Program-made: the position numbers and the translations under genes | Shown here: positions 1 to 12,903 of the stretch, in pieces | How positions within the stretch are numbered: position 1 is the first letter of the stretch | Layout: the number at the start of each line of letters is the position of its first letter | Assembly (NCBI GenBank): GCA_029532415.1 | Contig: JAQOTA010000050.1 | Span: 1,798,001-1,862,000, forward strand | DNA length: 64,000 nucleotides | Source: Marasmius tenuissimus | Lineage: Eukaryota > Basidiomycota > Agaricomycetes > Agaricales > Marasmiaceae | Direction of reading: 5' to 3' | Notes under the pieces: model-generated | Seen by the model: only the letters and a program-made list of their open reading frames with translations | Databases searched by the model: none | What the model was told of the DNA's origin: nothing

Positions 1-3000
1 TTCACTGGCAAAGAAATCCTTCGCGTATTATTCAAGAGCAAGGTCAAGCCGGTTGTTCTGATTGCTTTTACGAATCACGCCCTGGACCACATGCTCTTGT
101 CGTTGCTGGACGCCGGTATCACCACAAACTTTGTCAGAATTGGGTCGCGGACGACCGACGAGCGCATCGCGGAGTACACCCTCGATCAACTGGAGCAAGT
201 CTCGCAACAGACATCCGCACGACGTTCGATCGGTAAAGTCTTCCGCGAGATGAAAGAGCTCGAAAAGGAGATGATCAATGTCCTTCGACGCATTCAGATT
301 CCCGAGCTGGAGTGGACGGAGGTACAAGGGCATCTTGGAGATTTCCACCCTCACCGGTTGACGTCTTTGCGCCAACCACCTTACTGGATTCAGGCCCTGA
401 TGGATCAGATGTTTGGCACGACTTCCGATGACGGTCAAACGGAGTGGGAGGTCGTTCGCAAGGGTCGAACACGACCAGGCGATAAGCGTCTTGCAAACAC
501 CCCTTATGGATTCTGGAAAAACGGATACGACATCGAGTTCATCTCTCCTCCCCAACCCCAAGTCGCTAATGAGAGGCAAAGCGCGAAGCGGAAAGGGAAG
601 GAGGCTGTCAATCGGCAAGCTTTAGATGATGCCAAGGAGGCTGCAGAGTACCAGCAACGTATGACCAACTTCTTTGTCGAGTTGGGTTACCAGGCGGGCA
701 TGGTTCCTTCCGTTCCGAATGGCAGGCGGTCGGTTTCTGACCTACTTTCTGACAATAACCTTTTGCTATGGTCCCTTTCTTTACCTGAACGCCGGTCACT
801 TGCGGGTGCATGGGAAGCTGAAATGAGGAGCGTTGCATACAATGAATTCCTTGACGAGTACAACTCCCTTCGGACACAGTATGAAGCTGTTTGCAAGCGA
901 TACAACGACGTGAAGGATGAGGTCAGATGCCGATTTCGTTGCATATTCTTGCTGGCTGACAAACGTTTATACTTACAGAGCCGCCGTCGACTCCTTTCAC
1001 GAGTGGACCTGATTGGTTGTACGACCAATGGAGCAGCCAAGTTGACTTCTTTGCTCACAGTGAGTCAATAAATTTGGCTCTTTCGACCAGTTCACCGATG
1101 TTTTTTTCCAGACCCTGGCGCCCAAAGTTCTGATCGTCGAGGAAGCGGGTCAAGTTCTCGAGGCTCACATCCTGGCTTCGTTGGTACCGAGCGGTAAAAA
1201 TCCATTCAAGTCAAGTTTGCTCCTATTTAACACGGCTGATGCATGAATGTTGAACAGTGGAACATCTTATCTGTATCGGCGATCCGCAACAGCTCAGGCC
1301 TACTCTAGCAAATTACAGTATGTCTCTTCTGTTGAAGCAAAAACATGGTATTAATAGGAACAGACCTCTCAATGGACAGTGATAAGGGACGGCTGCTGTA
1401 CCAGCTTGATCGCTCACTGATGGAAAGACTGGCCGACAATGGTCTCCCGATGTCCCAGATCAACATTCAACGGCGTATGCGACCCTCTATATCTCATCAT
1501 ATCAGGTACGTTCTTATTCCAAGCCACGTTGAAGGCCATCAACCTACTCTGTTGTTTAGGACTATACTCTACCCACGATTGGAGGACCACACCAGTGTTT
1601 CGTCATACCCTCTGGTTGCTGGAATGCAGAAAGACGTTTTTTTCTTCAGTCACATGCATGCTGAGGACGGTGCAGAAGGCGCTGTCTCGAAGACAAACAA
1701 GTTCGAGGTATTGACCCATGTATTCTTTCTTGGAATGGGCTGATTCACCGTGTGTCCATAGGTGGCTATGATAGTCGACTTGGTCAAATACTTCTTACAA
1801 CAGGATGCCTATAGTGCTCCCGGGGACATCGCCGTCCTATGTGCATATCTGGGTCAACTACAGAAGGTCAGGGCGGCCATGAAAAATCTTCACATCGACG
1901 TTGCTCTCGATGATCGTGATTCTGAAGAATTGGAGAAGCATGGGATAGAGGATGAAAACCCTGTTGAGAAAGTCGCTGTGGCAAAACACGTGAGTCGATG
2001 CTAACTATTGCGTGGAACTCTGGGCCTAACATACCAAAAGATTCGTCTGGGGACTGTCGATGTTTTCCAAGGAGAAGAAGGTACCGTCGAACGTTTTGAC
2101 ATGCATGCGACCCTAGAACTCATAATCAATGTCAGCCAAGATCGTCATTGTTTCATTAGTACGGAACACTGGCACGTTGCAGTCCGAGAATGCATCAATC
2201 GGATTTTTGAAGGTAGAGCTATGGTTTGAGTGCTGCTGCGCGCCGCTTGCTAAAGAGCGTCCCGATAGTCATCTAATCGCATCAATGTCGCCCTTTCCCG
2301 TGCTAAACATGGAATGTACATCCTCGGAAACGCGTCCAACCTCCGCCAAAATCCAACCTGGAGGACCATTGTGGATGAGATGGAGGCAAAAGAGCAGATA
2401 GGCTTCGGGTTACCCATATCATGCCCACGTCATCCGGATCAGACTGCGATCATTACTGAACCAGGAGAGCTCTCTCAGAGGGCACCAGAGGGTAAGTTGC
2501 CATCGTTCTTAATTTTATCCCGTGTTCCTGTGCTGAATACCATACGTGAAGGTGGATGTACCCTTCCTTGCGATCACCAAATGGAATGCGGCCACAAATG
2601 CCAATCTGTGGTAAGTTCCGCTTCCCATCCCTTTTCCTCTTTGTGTGTTGAAACTCGCTTCAGTGCCATCCAGATAGGAATAATCACCGCAGCATGAGGT
2701 GCGACATGCCTTGTTTGCGAACGCCGTGTCCCCGGCAACATCCTTGTAAACGATTGTGCTCCGAGCAATGTGGACCCTGCCTGTTTCCCATGCCTCCTAC
2801 GAGATTGCCTTGTGGACACCTCACAAAATCTATTCTATGGTAAATCATTCTCTGGTCCTATAATATGTACCTCGCACACTCAACGAACTTCGTATAGCTA
2901 CCAATTCAATGACCTCTCCACTGTCTGGTGCAATGAACCGGTCACCAAGAAGCTGCCATTTTGCGAGCACTCCCACACAATGTCATGCTCGGCCACACCT

Positions 3001-5351
3001 GAAACGGCGAAATGTATGGCCGTATGCGGTGGTACTCTTGCCTGTTGTGGTCGAACTTGCAAGTCGAGATGCAACGACTGCACGAAGAAGACATATGCTG
3101 CCCTATCGGAACCGCCTGCGAAGCTGAAGAGGATTCCACGGACCTCCCATGTTTCGCATCCCTGCGAAAGAACGCTCTACTGTCAGCATCGCTGTGGTCT
3201 GGACTGCTCCCAAGGTCACGAATGTAATACCTTGTGCCGCGAATCCTGTCGACAGCAATGCGACCATCACACGTGCAAGAAACCTTGCGGGGAAGATTGT
3301 GCGCCTTGCGCAGAGCCTTGTCAATGGATCTGTCCACATTTCGAGTGTCCGGTTTTGTGCGGATCGGTAGGTACAAGTCCAACACTATGGTTCTCATTGG
3401 CTCAATTTGCTTCTTCTCAGATTTGCGCTCGGCTACCTTGCGACGTTCCGTGCGAAAACTTGTTGGAATGCGGGCACAGATGTCCTTCAGGTATTGCTCT
3501 CTTATTCTTGATCATGATGTCCAGTTCACTAAATGATAACGTCGACACCCAGTCTGTGGAGAGCCCTGCAATGAACAGAAATGCGTTGAGTGTCTCGCAA
3601 ACACGGAAAAGGCAGACATCGTGGACTTCCTTATGCAGCGGACCCTCGCGGAGATTGACCTTGCTTCCGGCGAAACTAGCGACCGCCTCATCGCTCTCGA
3701 ATGTGGCCATTTGTTCACAGTGGAGACTTTGGACGGTCATTGTTGCATGTCTGACTACTATGATGTGGATGCGCTATCGGGTTCCTATCTTTCGATAAAG
3801 GCTCCTCCCGTGGATTTCCAGAATCCGCCCACCTGTCCCACTTGCCGAAGTCCAATCACCGCTCGACGTTATGGACGCGTCGTGAAGAGAGCTAACTTGG
3901 ATATTCTTGAGCGGAATGTGGCGAGTAACATGGCGAAAGCTTTGGAGGAGATCGGACCTGCGGTACAAGTGATTGCGGCTGAGCTTGCTGAGATGAAGGA
4001 GAAGGCGAAGAATCTAACCTATCAAGAGCCCACGTTGTCGTCAGACGAGATTCCTGATGAACGACGGACAACGATGTTGAAGGAAAAGCCGAAGGAAGTC
4101 GCACCGCACGGTCTCTTCACCGGAAATGCAATGAACCAACATCACGGCCTTACGAGCACCGAGGCAAAAGATTGGTTCCAAATCGTCTCAAGTCTCCACA
4201 AACTGTACAAGAAAGTGGCTTCTATAGCGAAGACACGATCTTCTCATGTTCGGGCATATGAGGCTGCTCTCGCCACACTGTTTCAACTTGAGTTAGGACA
4301 CTTAGGAGACGGACACGAGATCGGGGCAATCGACGCCCCCGAGCACTTCGCGCTCGAACAAGTCCACAAGAACATCGGTCAGCCCCCTCCCAAAGCTGAC
4401 GTGCGCTACTACATCGAAGCGTTTCTCCTATCAGTGGAGCTTCGCTTCATGCTGGGCGAAATCGCGAGTAGTCGAATTGAGGGATTAGCTGTGACATCTA
4501 ACGACGAAAAGGTGGTGAACCATCACCGTATCTGGTCTTCGTTCGTGGATTTCCTTTATCGATCATGCGAAGTCGACTGTCAGAAGGCTTTGGCGATCGC
4601 TGAATCATCCTCCTCCTCTCGCTTGGCTGCACGTTCGGCTACGATGTCACTCTGCGCCAACTTCGAGCGAATCCGATTCTCTCTACTCGACAGACGCCGG
4701 GAACACATCCGAGCTGGTACCTTCACGAAGGATACTCGTCAGGCATTGGTTCAAGAGGTCCTTCAATATGTCCAAGTCTGGAAACACCACACGAAGATGG
4801 CAGAATACACATACACACGCAGTCGACCGGCATACACCCAGTCTATGGACTCTCTTTCCGACAGAAACTGGTTCAAAGACAACTGCCGACTGAAGATGAA
4901 ACGTGTTCTTCAGGAGGCCGAGGAACTTGGAACCCACATCGCACGGGATACGGTTTATCAGCCCGTCTCGCTTCAAGAGAAGGAAGATATCGTGAAAGCG
5001 TTCGGGTTTACTCACCGTGGTCACTTCTACAATTGTCCCAACGGGCACACGTTCGTCATAACTGAGGTGAGAAAAGTTCGTATATGCTCGACAATTTTCT
5101 GGAGCTGATGTTTTCGTATCCTCGTCAGTGCGGAGGAGCAATGCAGGCAAGTCATTGGTAAGTGAAAAACATGCTCGTTCCCTTTGACTCGGAATAACTG
5201 ATACGTATTCTGTAGTCCTGAGTGCGGTGCAGCCATTGGAGGCAGCAACCATTCTCTTGATTCGTCTAATACTCGAGCTCGGGAATTTGAAGAGATTTCT
5301 GGCCGACAGGGTGCCCAGGCTGGTCACTGGGCGTGGGCACGAGATGCTTGA
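1..5351 (+). CDS. ZNFX1/NFX1-type SF1 helicase with RZ zinc finger, 5'-partial
   Basis: The gene enters from the left edge in frame 1, so the Walker A region is missing. After joining exons over about a dozen short introns, UPF1-like SF1 helicase motifs appear in order: FTNHALDHML near 80, VEEAGQ (motif II) near 1140, GDPQQLRP (III) near 1285, QRRMRP near 1475, TVDVFQGEE near 2060 and NVALSRAKHGMY (VI) near 2300. Cys/His-rich NF-X1-type finger repeats follow at about 2560-3500, then a mostly helical region, then a C-terminal RZ-type finger (CPNGH near 5035, CGGAMQ near 5140, CPECGA near 5220). The stop is at 5349-5351. This domain order is that of ZNFX1. Family members such as S. pombe Hrr1 and animal ZNFX1 act in small-RNA silencing and RNA surveillance; that role here is inferred from homology. 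The family call is secure, but individual splice sites are not. Confidence 0.88.
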
Positions 5352-5498
5352 TTGCCGAGCGGTCGTCCGAGCTCAGATCGCGTCTCTTGACCTCACGACT
5401 TGAAACCTGTAACATTACCATGCCATGCCCATTATCCAAAATGAAATACATAGACTAGATCGTTGAGTATCATCATTATGTAGTGGGCAGTCGAACAA

Positions 5499-7133
5499 AT
5501 GCCGAGATGCCTCGATATTGTTCGACCGTTCACTTCCAATGCTCTTGAACTGCGACCACCACCATCCCCGGTCTCGCCCGCTGCCCCAAACATGAGCGAG
5601 ATGAATGGAGGCAGAACTTCAAATATCAAGAACGCACCATATGAAGGCAGCATTTTTACACGAATTCGGACATTCAATAACCATGCATTCAACTCTCTCG
5701 GTTCCCTATTCTCCAGCTCCGACCATGTCAACCCTGACGAGCAACGCTTCGACAACGACGACGACGATATTCACAATCAACACGTTTGGGATCCTGCTTC
5801 CGGTCTGGTTTCTCCCAGTATTGACTCCTCCTTGGCCTACGATGAGCCCACAACCTACCCCGCCAACGACCATCTCAAACCATTACAAGATGATTTGCTG
5901 AATCTTTCGAGCTCTCATACACCAACACCTTCTCGTCCTGTTACACCTCAGGACTCGAATCGTCTATCTGATGTCAAACGCATTTTTTCTCTCGGACGTA
6001 ATCGGCGACCCACGATGTCCCAATTCTCCCTACAACCAGCACTCGTACTTTCTGAGCCCGGTTTCTACGATTTCTCTGGAGACCCAACTCCTCTTGAACA
6101 GATTCCAAAGTCAAGACCCCCGATGCTAGACACATATTCTTCTGTGACCGTCAAGGCTAGTGATTCCTCGGACATAGACGACACTCCCCCTCTATCTCCA
6201 GATATGAATGAGTCGCTACTTACTTATTCTCTTTCTTCGTTTGGCGACTTGGAGGAATTCGAGCGGGATCTTGATACTCGCAGGCATTCATTGGAAGTCC
6301 GGGAGGGCAAGAAACCGGAACGTCCGGTTGTAAGGCTCAAATCTTTCTTCCACCAGTGGTAACTGAAGATTGAGTGCATAGTGCTTCGATAGGCTGATTG
6401 AAGACGTCGCTTCGGACAACGCTGGGGCCGATCGTCCAGAGGATAACGACGATGGTTGGTATGGCTTGGAGTATACTTTGGAGCTCAGTGTCAAAGAACG
6501 TCGGGCTTCGGAGACATACTCGTACGATGAAACAGCTGGAGAATTTTCCAAGGTGAGCCCATACTACCTCTTTCCCGTTACTCGCACTCACCATGAGTCG
6601 TGTATCATAGAGTCATGAGTCCTGGGCTGCTCTCCGCAAGGGCACTATACATCCTTTTCTTGAAGACGACGACTACTATCAATGGAAGAATTGGCATCGG
6701 TACCTCGACCACGAAGATGAGAGGAGGAAGCATCGCAAGGCACTAGAATTCAAAGCTCATTCAAAGGATATGGCATGGCTTTACCTGGCGGAGATGAAGG
6801 CCAGAGACGCATACTATTGGCAACTCGTCTGTACCTATCTCACCTCAGTATACGCGTTCCAGTATGGGCTGACGCGATCATGAATTCTCCAGGAGGTGTT
6901 TGGAATGGTCGGCGATGACGTCAAGGATCACTTGGCCGCTATCGCTGAATACAGGAAGGTGAGCCTCCACCTCAATGTCCTTTCGTGATGTCGTTTTGAA
7001 CGGATTGTCATGAAACAAGGACCCTTTCTACCCGGCGAAGAAACACGGTTTGGGATGGTACCTCAAGCGTTCTCGCTCACTCGCATCTCTTCGTGAACTC
7101 AAGCCTACACCTTTCCCCATTTTATGTCAATAA
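5499..7133 (+). CDS. Conserved hypothetical protein, five exons
   Basis: I do not recognise a family. The first exon (5499-6359) encodes an acidic, Ser/Pro/Thr-rich, probably disordered region. It is followed by shorter exons with introns near 6360-6392, 6553-6610, 6831-6892 and 6959-7020, each starting GT and ending AG and keeping the frame. The downstream part is rich in W, Y, D and K (for example DDDYYQWKNWHRYL) and looks folded. The reading ends in ILCQ-stop at 7131-7133. The ATG at 5499 gives the longest product; a second in-frame ATG lies at about 5591 and cannot be excluded. No signal peptide or membrane segment is visible. It lies 147 bp downstream of the helicase gene on the same strand. 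Confidence 0.65.
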
Positions 7134-8127
7134 ACCCCCCACGTTACCAGGCCTCCTTGGTCGAATTATTTCCCGCCTTGAGCGTTCCTCAGCTGTAACT
7201 TTTTATCGTGTACTATGAATCCTTGGAGATCACTTCGCTTCAGATAGTCATCTCAACAGCAGCATCACACCCTGTATTTTATCATAAATGTTGTTTATCG
7301 CGCTTAGATACCGTCCTCCAAGAGCTCGATATTTTTTATACTTATCAGATGCCAATGACCATCCTACGCTGTCCGGCAGAAGAGTCGTCACAAAGTCCAA
7401 GGAACCGATCGAGGTCAGCTAGGGTGGTGGCAATGGATAATCCATCATGCATCAGAGCTCGGCTCGATCGAGGCGAAGAAGGAATCTGAGAGTTTCGGAT
7501 CCGAGTGAAGTTTTCAAATACAAGGTTATATACTGATAAAGTCCTACAAAGATGAGCCATAACCATAGAACCAACGTCCGCAAGAATTTGTTCCTCCTCG
7601 TAACTCGTAAAACGTCCATTCCATAAAAGTGGGAGACGTAAAATTTTATGCTTCTCATAATATTTAGACGCGTTGAGGTCCTCACATGATCGCGTCTCTG
7701 ATTGTAGAACTCTCGGGTTCGGAATCTTCGGTGCGATCCTAGATGCACGTATCGCTACTCGGTGATACAATTTTCGAGTCCTCTGTAAGACCCTTACAAG
7801 ATAGGCCCTTCTAGTGTCTCCGATCTCAGATTAGTCGTCACTTATCGACGATGACAGTGAAAGACTGGGTTCGAATCCCACAGATTTCGTGTTAAGAGCT
7901 TCGGTGGTTGTACACAGCTGCTGCGGACATTCAGACGGTCTGCCATGGTGCTTCATGGCGTCGACTTGAAGCAAATCAGAACCTGGAGTGCCCGAGGTAG
8001 ATACAAGTCCCATACAATCGACGCAACAGTCAGTACTTGGACAACCAGTATCGAGTGGATTGCGGCTTCAAACTTTCCCGTTGAACTAAAACCTAAGGGG
8101 CAAGCGAGGGTTAAGGAGGGATGGGGG
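7134..8127. other. Intergenic, no gene recognised
   Basis: Open frames on both strands are short, without family resemblance or a consistent splice pattern. A T-arm-like palindrome (GGGTTCGAATCCC, about 7866-7878) is present, but no tRNA cloverleaf could be built around it. Confidence 0.4.
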
Positions 8128-8135
8128 TATAAAAG
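8128..8135 (+). promoter_or_regulatory. TATA box of the small secreted protein gene
   Basis: TATAAAAG lies 92 bp upstream of the ATG at 8220, a usual distance for a fungal TATA box plus short 5' UTR. It supports 8220 as the true start region even though the reading frame is later interrupted. Confidence 0.55.
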
Positions 8136-8219
8136 AAGGTAAGGACGTCTACGAACGTGAAATATCAACGCAGTTGCCAGTAACCCTCTTCTCACTACTT
8201 TGACATAAGTCGCCTGACT

Positions 8220-8735
8220 ATGTTTGCCTTCAAAACCATTCTGATTGTCGTCTCAGCTACCGTCGCTAGGCTTGCAGCACCCAAAGCTCGCCGTCAGCTC
8301 GCTGAGGACGTGCGACATGTGTCTATAGCGCGACCCCCACCACACCAGCTGGTAAAATTAACCTGGTTCAGGAGATCAATTACAGTACGTCCATCAGGCT
8401 TGATAGTACGGAGCTCAGTCTAAAACCTCCTAGTCGTTGGATCTAGAATTGCTTCTGAATCTGTGAGCGCAATTTTCAATGTAGGATTTACTGATGGACT
8501 TCTATGAATGTGACAAATTATTAAACTCTTGCTCTTGTAGGGAGGACTCAATCCCGAGCACAACTCGAACGGAAGCTACACTGCTACCGGAACCATTGCC
8601 GCGGATGGCTTGACTGCCGATGAGCTCAAGGCCCTGGTCACTGCTTGGCCCGCCAGTAGCAAAACGCTGCAAGGACTACTTTACGAGAACGGAGAACGGT
8701 TGGTTTGGGTTGTGAATGCTGTCACTTGCGATTGA
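8220..8735 (+). pseudogene. Small secreted protein gene with an apparent frameshift
   Basis: The ATG at 8220 opens a hydrophobic signal-peptide-like start (MFAFKTILIVVSATVARLAA). The downstream part joins cleanly as three exons: up to 8384, 8434-8462 and 8541-8735, with GT-AG introns of 49 and 78 nt. This gives a small soluble domain (TPAGKINLVQEINYIVGSR, then ... VVNAVTCD-stop). The two parts are in different frames. The switch must fall at about 8305-8325, where the downstream frame has a stop just upstream. No intron of normal size fits there, so a one-base change, real or from assembly, is the simplest reading. The mature domain would be about 90 residues. Such small secreted proteins are common in mushrooms, but I recognise no specific family. 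A TATA box sits at the right distance. Confidence 0.5.
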
Positions 8736-10462
8736 ACATGGAAGGGGTATATCAGGAAGTAGAGCAATATGCTTGATAGGAATGTAGACGCCGATAAGGC
8801 TCCGTAAATGGTGAAATCCGAGTGCAGAGATCAATGATGATATGTTGAACCCGAAGGTGGACGGAAAGCGAGCGTGGCGTGGGAATGCTCTCGAGTGGCT
8901 CGGAAACTGCCGACGAGCTTGCCTATTTGCTTGGAGCTTTACCTTGCCGCCACCTCCTGAGAAGAGGCTCTTGATTGTTATTCCTGTCTCTGTCATATCT
9001 TGCCGAGGGAAAATCCGCACAATTTACTGCGTTAGCGCGCCTCATGTTTAGGCTGATGATATCTTCCTTGCCCGTGGCGACTCATCCAAAATCTCCCGAA
9101 ATACCAACCACTAGCAAGCAGTATTGAAATCTGGAGGTCGACACACAACTCAGCTTCGCATTCGATCTCTTTGAGAACGTGAAGGGTTGATATTCCCTGA
9201 AGACAATTCGGGAATTGAAACATCGGCCCTTCTAAAAGAGTCATTCCCTTTGTTACATGGATTCGGTTTGATGATGAGAGAAAGCCCGACACCTATGTAA
9301 TATCGCGCCTTGTCAGCTAGTATATTCCCGCCGCCCGGACCCCAGTGTCTTTTTTCACGTTGTTCTCGAGAGTCGAACGTAGACTCATACGGGTTTTGTT
9401 CGGGGAAAAGCTGCACTGCGCGCACGGGAGAGTGTCGGAGCTCGTTTGCGGTCGATATGGATCACCTTCTCGGATTCCCGGCATAGACGCCTGGGTCAGT
9501 CAAAGGGCCTGTTTTCGACTCTGACTCTTGCTTATAGGCCTTGTGGCGTGAAGAACGACCGGTTTCATGTTCAAAGCACCTCTTACTTTGTCCTGAGCTC
9601 CTACTCCCGAGCTTTCCGCTAAGGGTCAACAGACCGTGCGATGGTTAGGACATAGGTATTCAATGCAGTCATGATGTGCTGATACCGAGTCCGATGAGTA
9701 ACGCGCTTGTCGCACTTTGGTATCCAACTGAATAATGACGGATTAGCAGAAAGACCTCAGGCTCCTAAACTTTGCTTTGTAACCTTCTCCATTGATTTCA
9801 GACCAGATTGATTTCAGACCAGGAACCAACTTAACCTTTGATTGCGCTCATTTTGCCTGCAAATCGCTTGAAGTCTCAGCCTCTCTCATCTCCGGGAAAA
9901 AATTGTATGCCGAGCCAGGTGCCACAAGGGGCAAAGTCTGTGTCAGGAAAGAGCGACGGGCGTCGCAGGTATGTATCAGCATCCCTCAGGCTCCGACAAC
10001 CCTGAGACGCCTCACGCAATACACCATCTCGGATCCTCTCGGATCCCGCGATCGACTGACATGCCTGTTCCTGCTATTGTAGGATCATATTTTTAGCGCA
10101 CTTCTTCCTCCGCTTTTCATTACACGATATAGCATTGGATGACCTTAGTCCGTGTCCACGTTCCTTGAATCAGATTCAGGATACGATCAATAGCAGCCAA
10201 GATGCGTTTGAGCACCCGGTCAGGGCTCAAGGCACCCAATTGGAAGTCCCGGTTTAGACATGAAAGATCCGAGGCTTTCGTGTGTATAGTAGACACTGCA
10301 TAGTATATAGTGTATTGCATATGCGAAGGTATATGCATAGATTGTACGTATGCGGGGCCAAGGATATCTGAAGAGCCCGTTAAAAGGCGCTGATAAGCGT
10401 CGCGATCTAAAATGTATGTGGAGGGACTCCGAACAATCAAACACCGTGAAGTTCAATGAAGA
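8736..10462. other. Intergenic, no gene recognised
   Basis: About 1.7 kb between the small secreted gene and the 3' end of the asparagine synthetase gene. Only short open frames without coding character were seen. The stretch at 10260-10350 is rich in TATA/ATGCATA-like steps, with no clear function. Confidence 0.4.
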
Positions 10463-12903
10463 CTAGGAAAGCCAAAGAATATCTACCTTCGGGACTTCGA
10501 AGCGTTCCTGTAGGACCACGAAGCTAAGCATACAGAGTAGGACCCTGACTCGTTTGTCCAAGCCTCCATCAGCTGGACATTCAGGCGACTCTGTGAATGA
10601 CTTGAGGAGCCCGCCAACATAGTCCCAATTTGCCCACCCCAATTTTGCGACGTTCTCCTTGGTCAGTCTGGATGTCAAGAGTCGCTGTAGAGGACTCGAA
10701 GCACAACAGGACGCGGCGGAGAGGGGAACGTTGTATTGGGCCTTTTTGCGTCGATAGATTTCATCCGTAACGTAGGGTTTCACGGCTTGACGCAGAATCC
10801 ACTTCTCCGTGAACTTCCATTGTCGGGGCCGCATTGAGTCTCCAGTAGAAGGTACGTTGTCACGTCCATTTTCCATCGCCAGAGACGGCATTATTTTTAC
10901 AGACCTGCGTAGAGAAAATGAGTAAAATAGCCATAAGTACTCTGAGGGAGAAAGGGACCTACGGAGGTAGTCTGTTAACGTATTCCACGAGATGGTGGTC
11001 CAAGAATGGCTGACGACCTTCGATTGAAGCGGCCATCTCGACTCTATCCCCGACGATGTTCAAAAGAAGGTTCGCCAGCATCGTATTTGATATGGTGTAC
11101 TGCCGATCAGAAAGCGTTCAGGTAGTGTTTCTCGGCGGAAGAGAAACGTGAGAGACATACCATCCCGGAATGAAGCGGATGCCATCGTCCAGAAGCTATA
11201 TTCGCTCGGGCTTCTGGGCGTAAGCCTTCGGCGATAGCCAAGAGATGGTCGGTGGGGCCAACGGTATCCAATACTTCTTCACTAAAAACCGCCTGGCCGA
11301 TGCTGATAGCTGCCCATGTCTTGTGTGTGGCAAGATTACCTAGCATCTGGCTGCCGACTCGTCCGTCTGTTAAGGGAACTTCGCGCATGGATCCGTGATC
11401 TTGAGCAGGTCGTTGTCCTTGCAGTGCGTCCAACATGGTAGCATTCTCGGATAACGTGGGTAGCGGCAAACCTAGCTGGACTGCAGCAGGATCAATGGCG
11501 CGAAGATAGTCGAGGAGGAGGTAACTGTAGCCGCCAAATATCTCGTCGGAGCCCTCACCGGTGAGCACCACTTTGAAACCCATATCACGGACGTACTCAG
11601 CAAGTATGAGCTTGCCCGCGCCGTGGAATGTCGTAACCGGTTGTTCTGAGTGGTATACGGATTCCTCGAAATGGCTGACAATCTCTTCCTCTGAAGGTGT
11701 TATCATGTGAATATCGGCATCTATGACTTCGCCCATCCGTCGAGCGATAGGTCCCTCATCGAGATCTGGTCGTTCTATTCGTGGCATTCAAATTTAGCAT
11801 AAGGCGGGGAGGGATTTAGCAGTTACTCACCAGGAAATGCCAATGTAAATGTCGACAACCGAGCATTGGGGTCTTGTTCTTTCATCAGTGAAGCTGTGAT
11901 ACCTGCTGTCGCGGCGCTGTCGATTCCACCACTCAGGTACACTCCAAGTGGCACGTCTGACCGTAAGCGTGCCTTAACTGCATCTACCAGACGCGTCCTC
12001 ACACCCTCCACGATTTCTTCCATCGGACGGGTTTCCTCGATGTAGGGGTCGGGGTAGGAGTTATCCCAGTACGGCTGGATCTTGACTTGTCCGCAATGAG
12101 ATGACATTTGATGTGCCGGGGGCAGCTTCAGGCAAGCAAGGAATGAGGGAGACTTCCACTTATAGGTAGCAAAATACGACTGACCTTATAAACACCTTTA
12201 AACACGGTCCGATTGTCATTGTAGTCCCCCATTTGTACGAGGCTTTGCAAATCCCACTCAGGTTCCCAGCCTAAAGGGATGAGGGCTTTCATCTCGCTCG
12301 CGAGCATGAGTCGTCCTTGAGAGACGGTATAGAAGAGGGGTTTACATCCGAAACGATCACGCGCCGCGAAAAGAGACCGGCGGTTCCGATCATACAGGAC
12401 GAAAGCAAACTCCCCGCGAAGATGCTGAAGCAAATTCTCCCCATAGAGCTTGTACCTGAGAGAGCATTGAGACGTCGAGGCTCAGTGCCAGGAACGGGAA
12501 GAAAGACATACAGGTGAACCACAAGTTCGGAGTCTACGTTGGATTTGAAAACACAGCCCTTTTTTTCTAGATCCTCCCGGATGCGCGCGTAATCATAAAA
12601 TTCGCCATTAACGACTGCGTGTACCCAGCCTTCATGCAGGGGTTGTTGACCGTCCTCCAGGTCGACCACGGCCAATCGCGCATGTGCAAGACCTGCATCC
12701 AGTGATGAGTACCAGTCTGACGAGAGTTCTATGAGACAGATAAGCATACCAACGATTCCAGCCTTATCGACGAAAACTCCTTTGGAATCGGGACCTCTGT
12801 GCTTCAAGGTTTGGATAGACTTGTGGAGCCGCTCCTCCAGCTCTCTCGTGTCCCTCGTTGTGCTCGCGGGCGCGAGAGTCTGAAAAGCCGATATTCCACA
12901 CAT
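10463..12903 (-). CDS. Asparagine synthetase (glutamine-hydrolysing)
   Basis: Converts aspartate, glutamine and ATP to asparagine in the cytosol. The ATG at 12903 gives MCGI, so Cys2 is free to act as the glutaminase nucleophile after Met removal. The N-terminal amidotransferase domain carries HRGPDSKG, GLAHARLAVVDL, NGEFYDY and AARDRFGCKPLFY. The synthetase domain carries the pyrophosphate loop YLSGGIDSA, then LTGEGSDEIFGGY and a C-terminal EGRQPFLDH. Exons join over short GT-AG introns near 12693-12749, 12454-12511, 12129-12185, 11769-11827, 11104-11162 and 10904-10962. The stop is at 10463-10465. The C-terminal exon (KVDILWLS end) is the least certain part. The gene is divergent from the PRP4-type kinase, with 542 bp between start codons. 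The family call is firm. Confidence 0.92.

Noticed and set aside
7345..7770. 141-codon minus-strand open frame
   Set aside because: Low hydrophobic order, no domain, no splice partners, and an equally long overlapping frame on the same strand; looks like chance.
7862..7884. T-arm/B-box-like sequence GGGTTCGAATCCC suggesting a tRNA gene
   Set aside because: No matching acceptor stem, D arm or anticodon arm could be placed on either strand; the last T-stem pair is mismatched. Treated as a chance palindrome.
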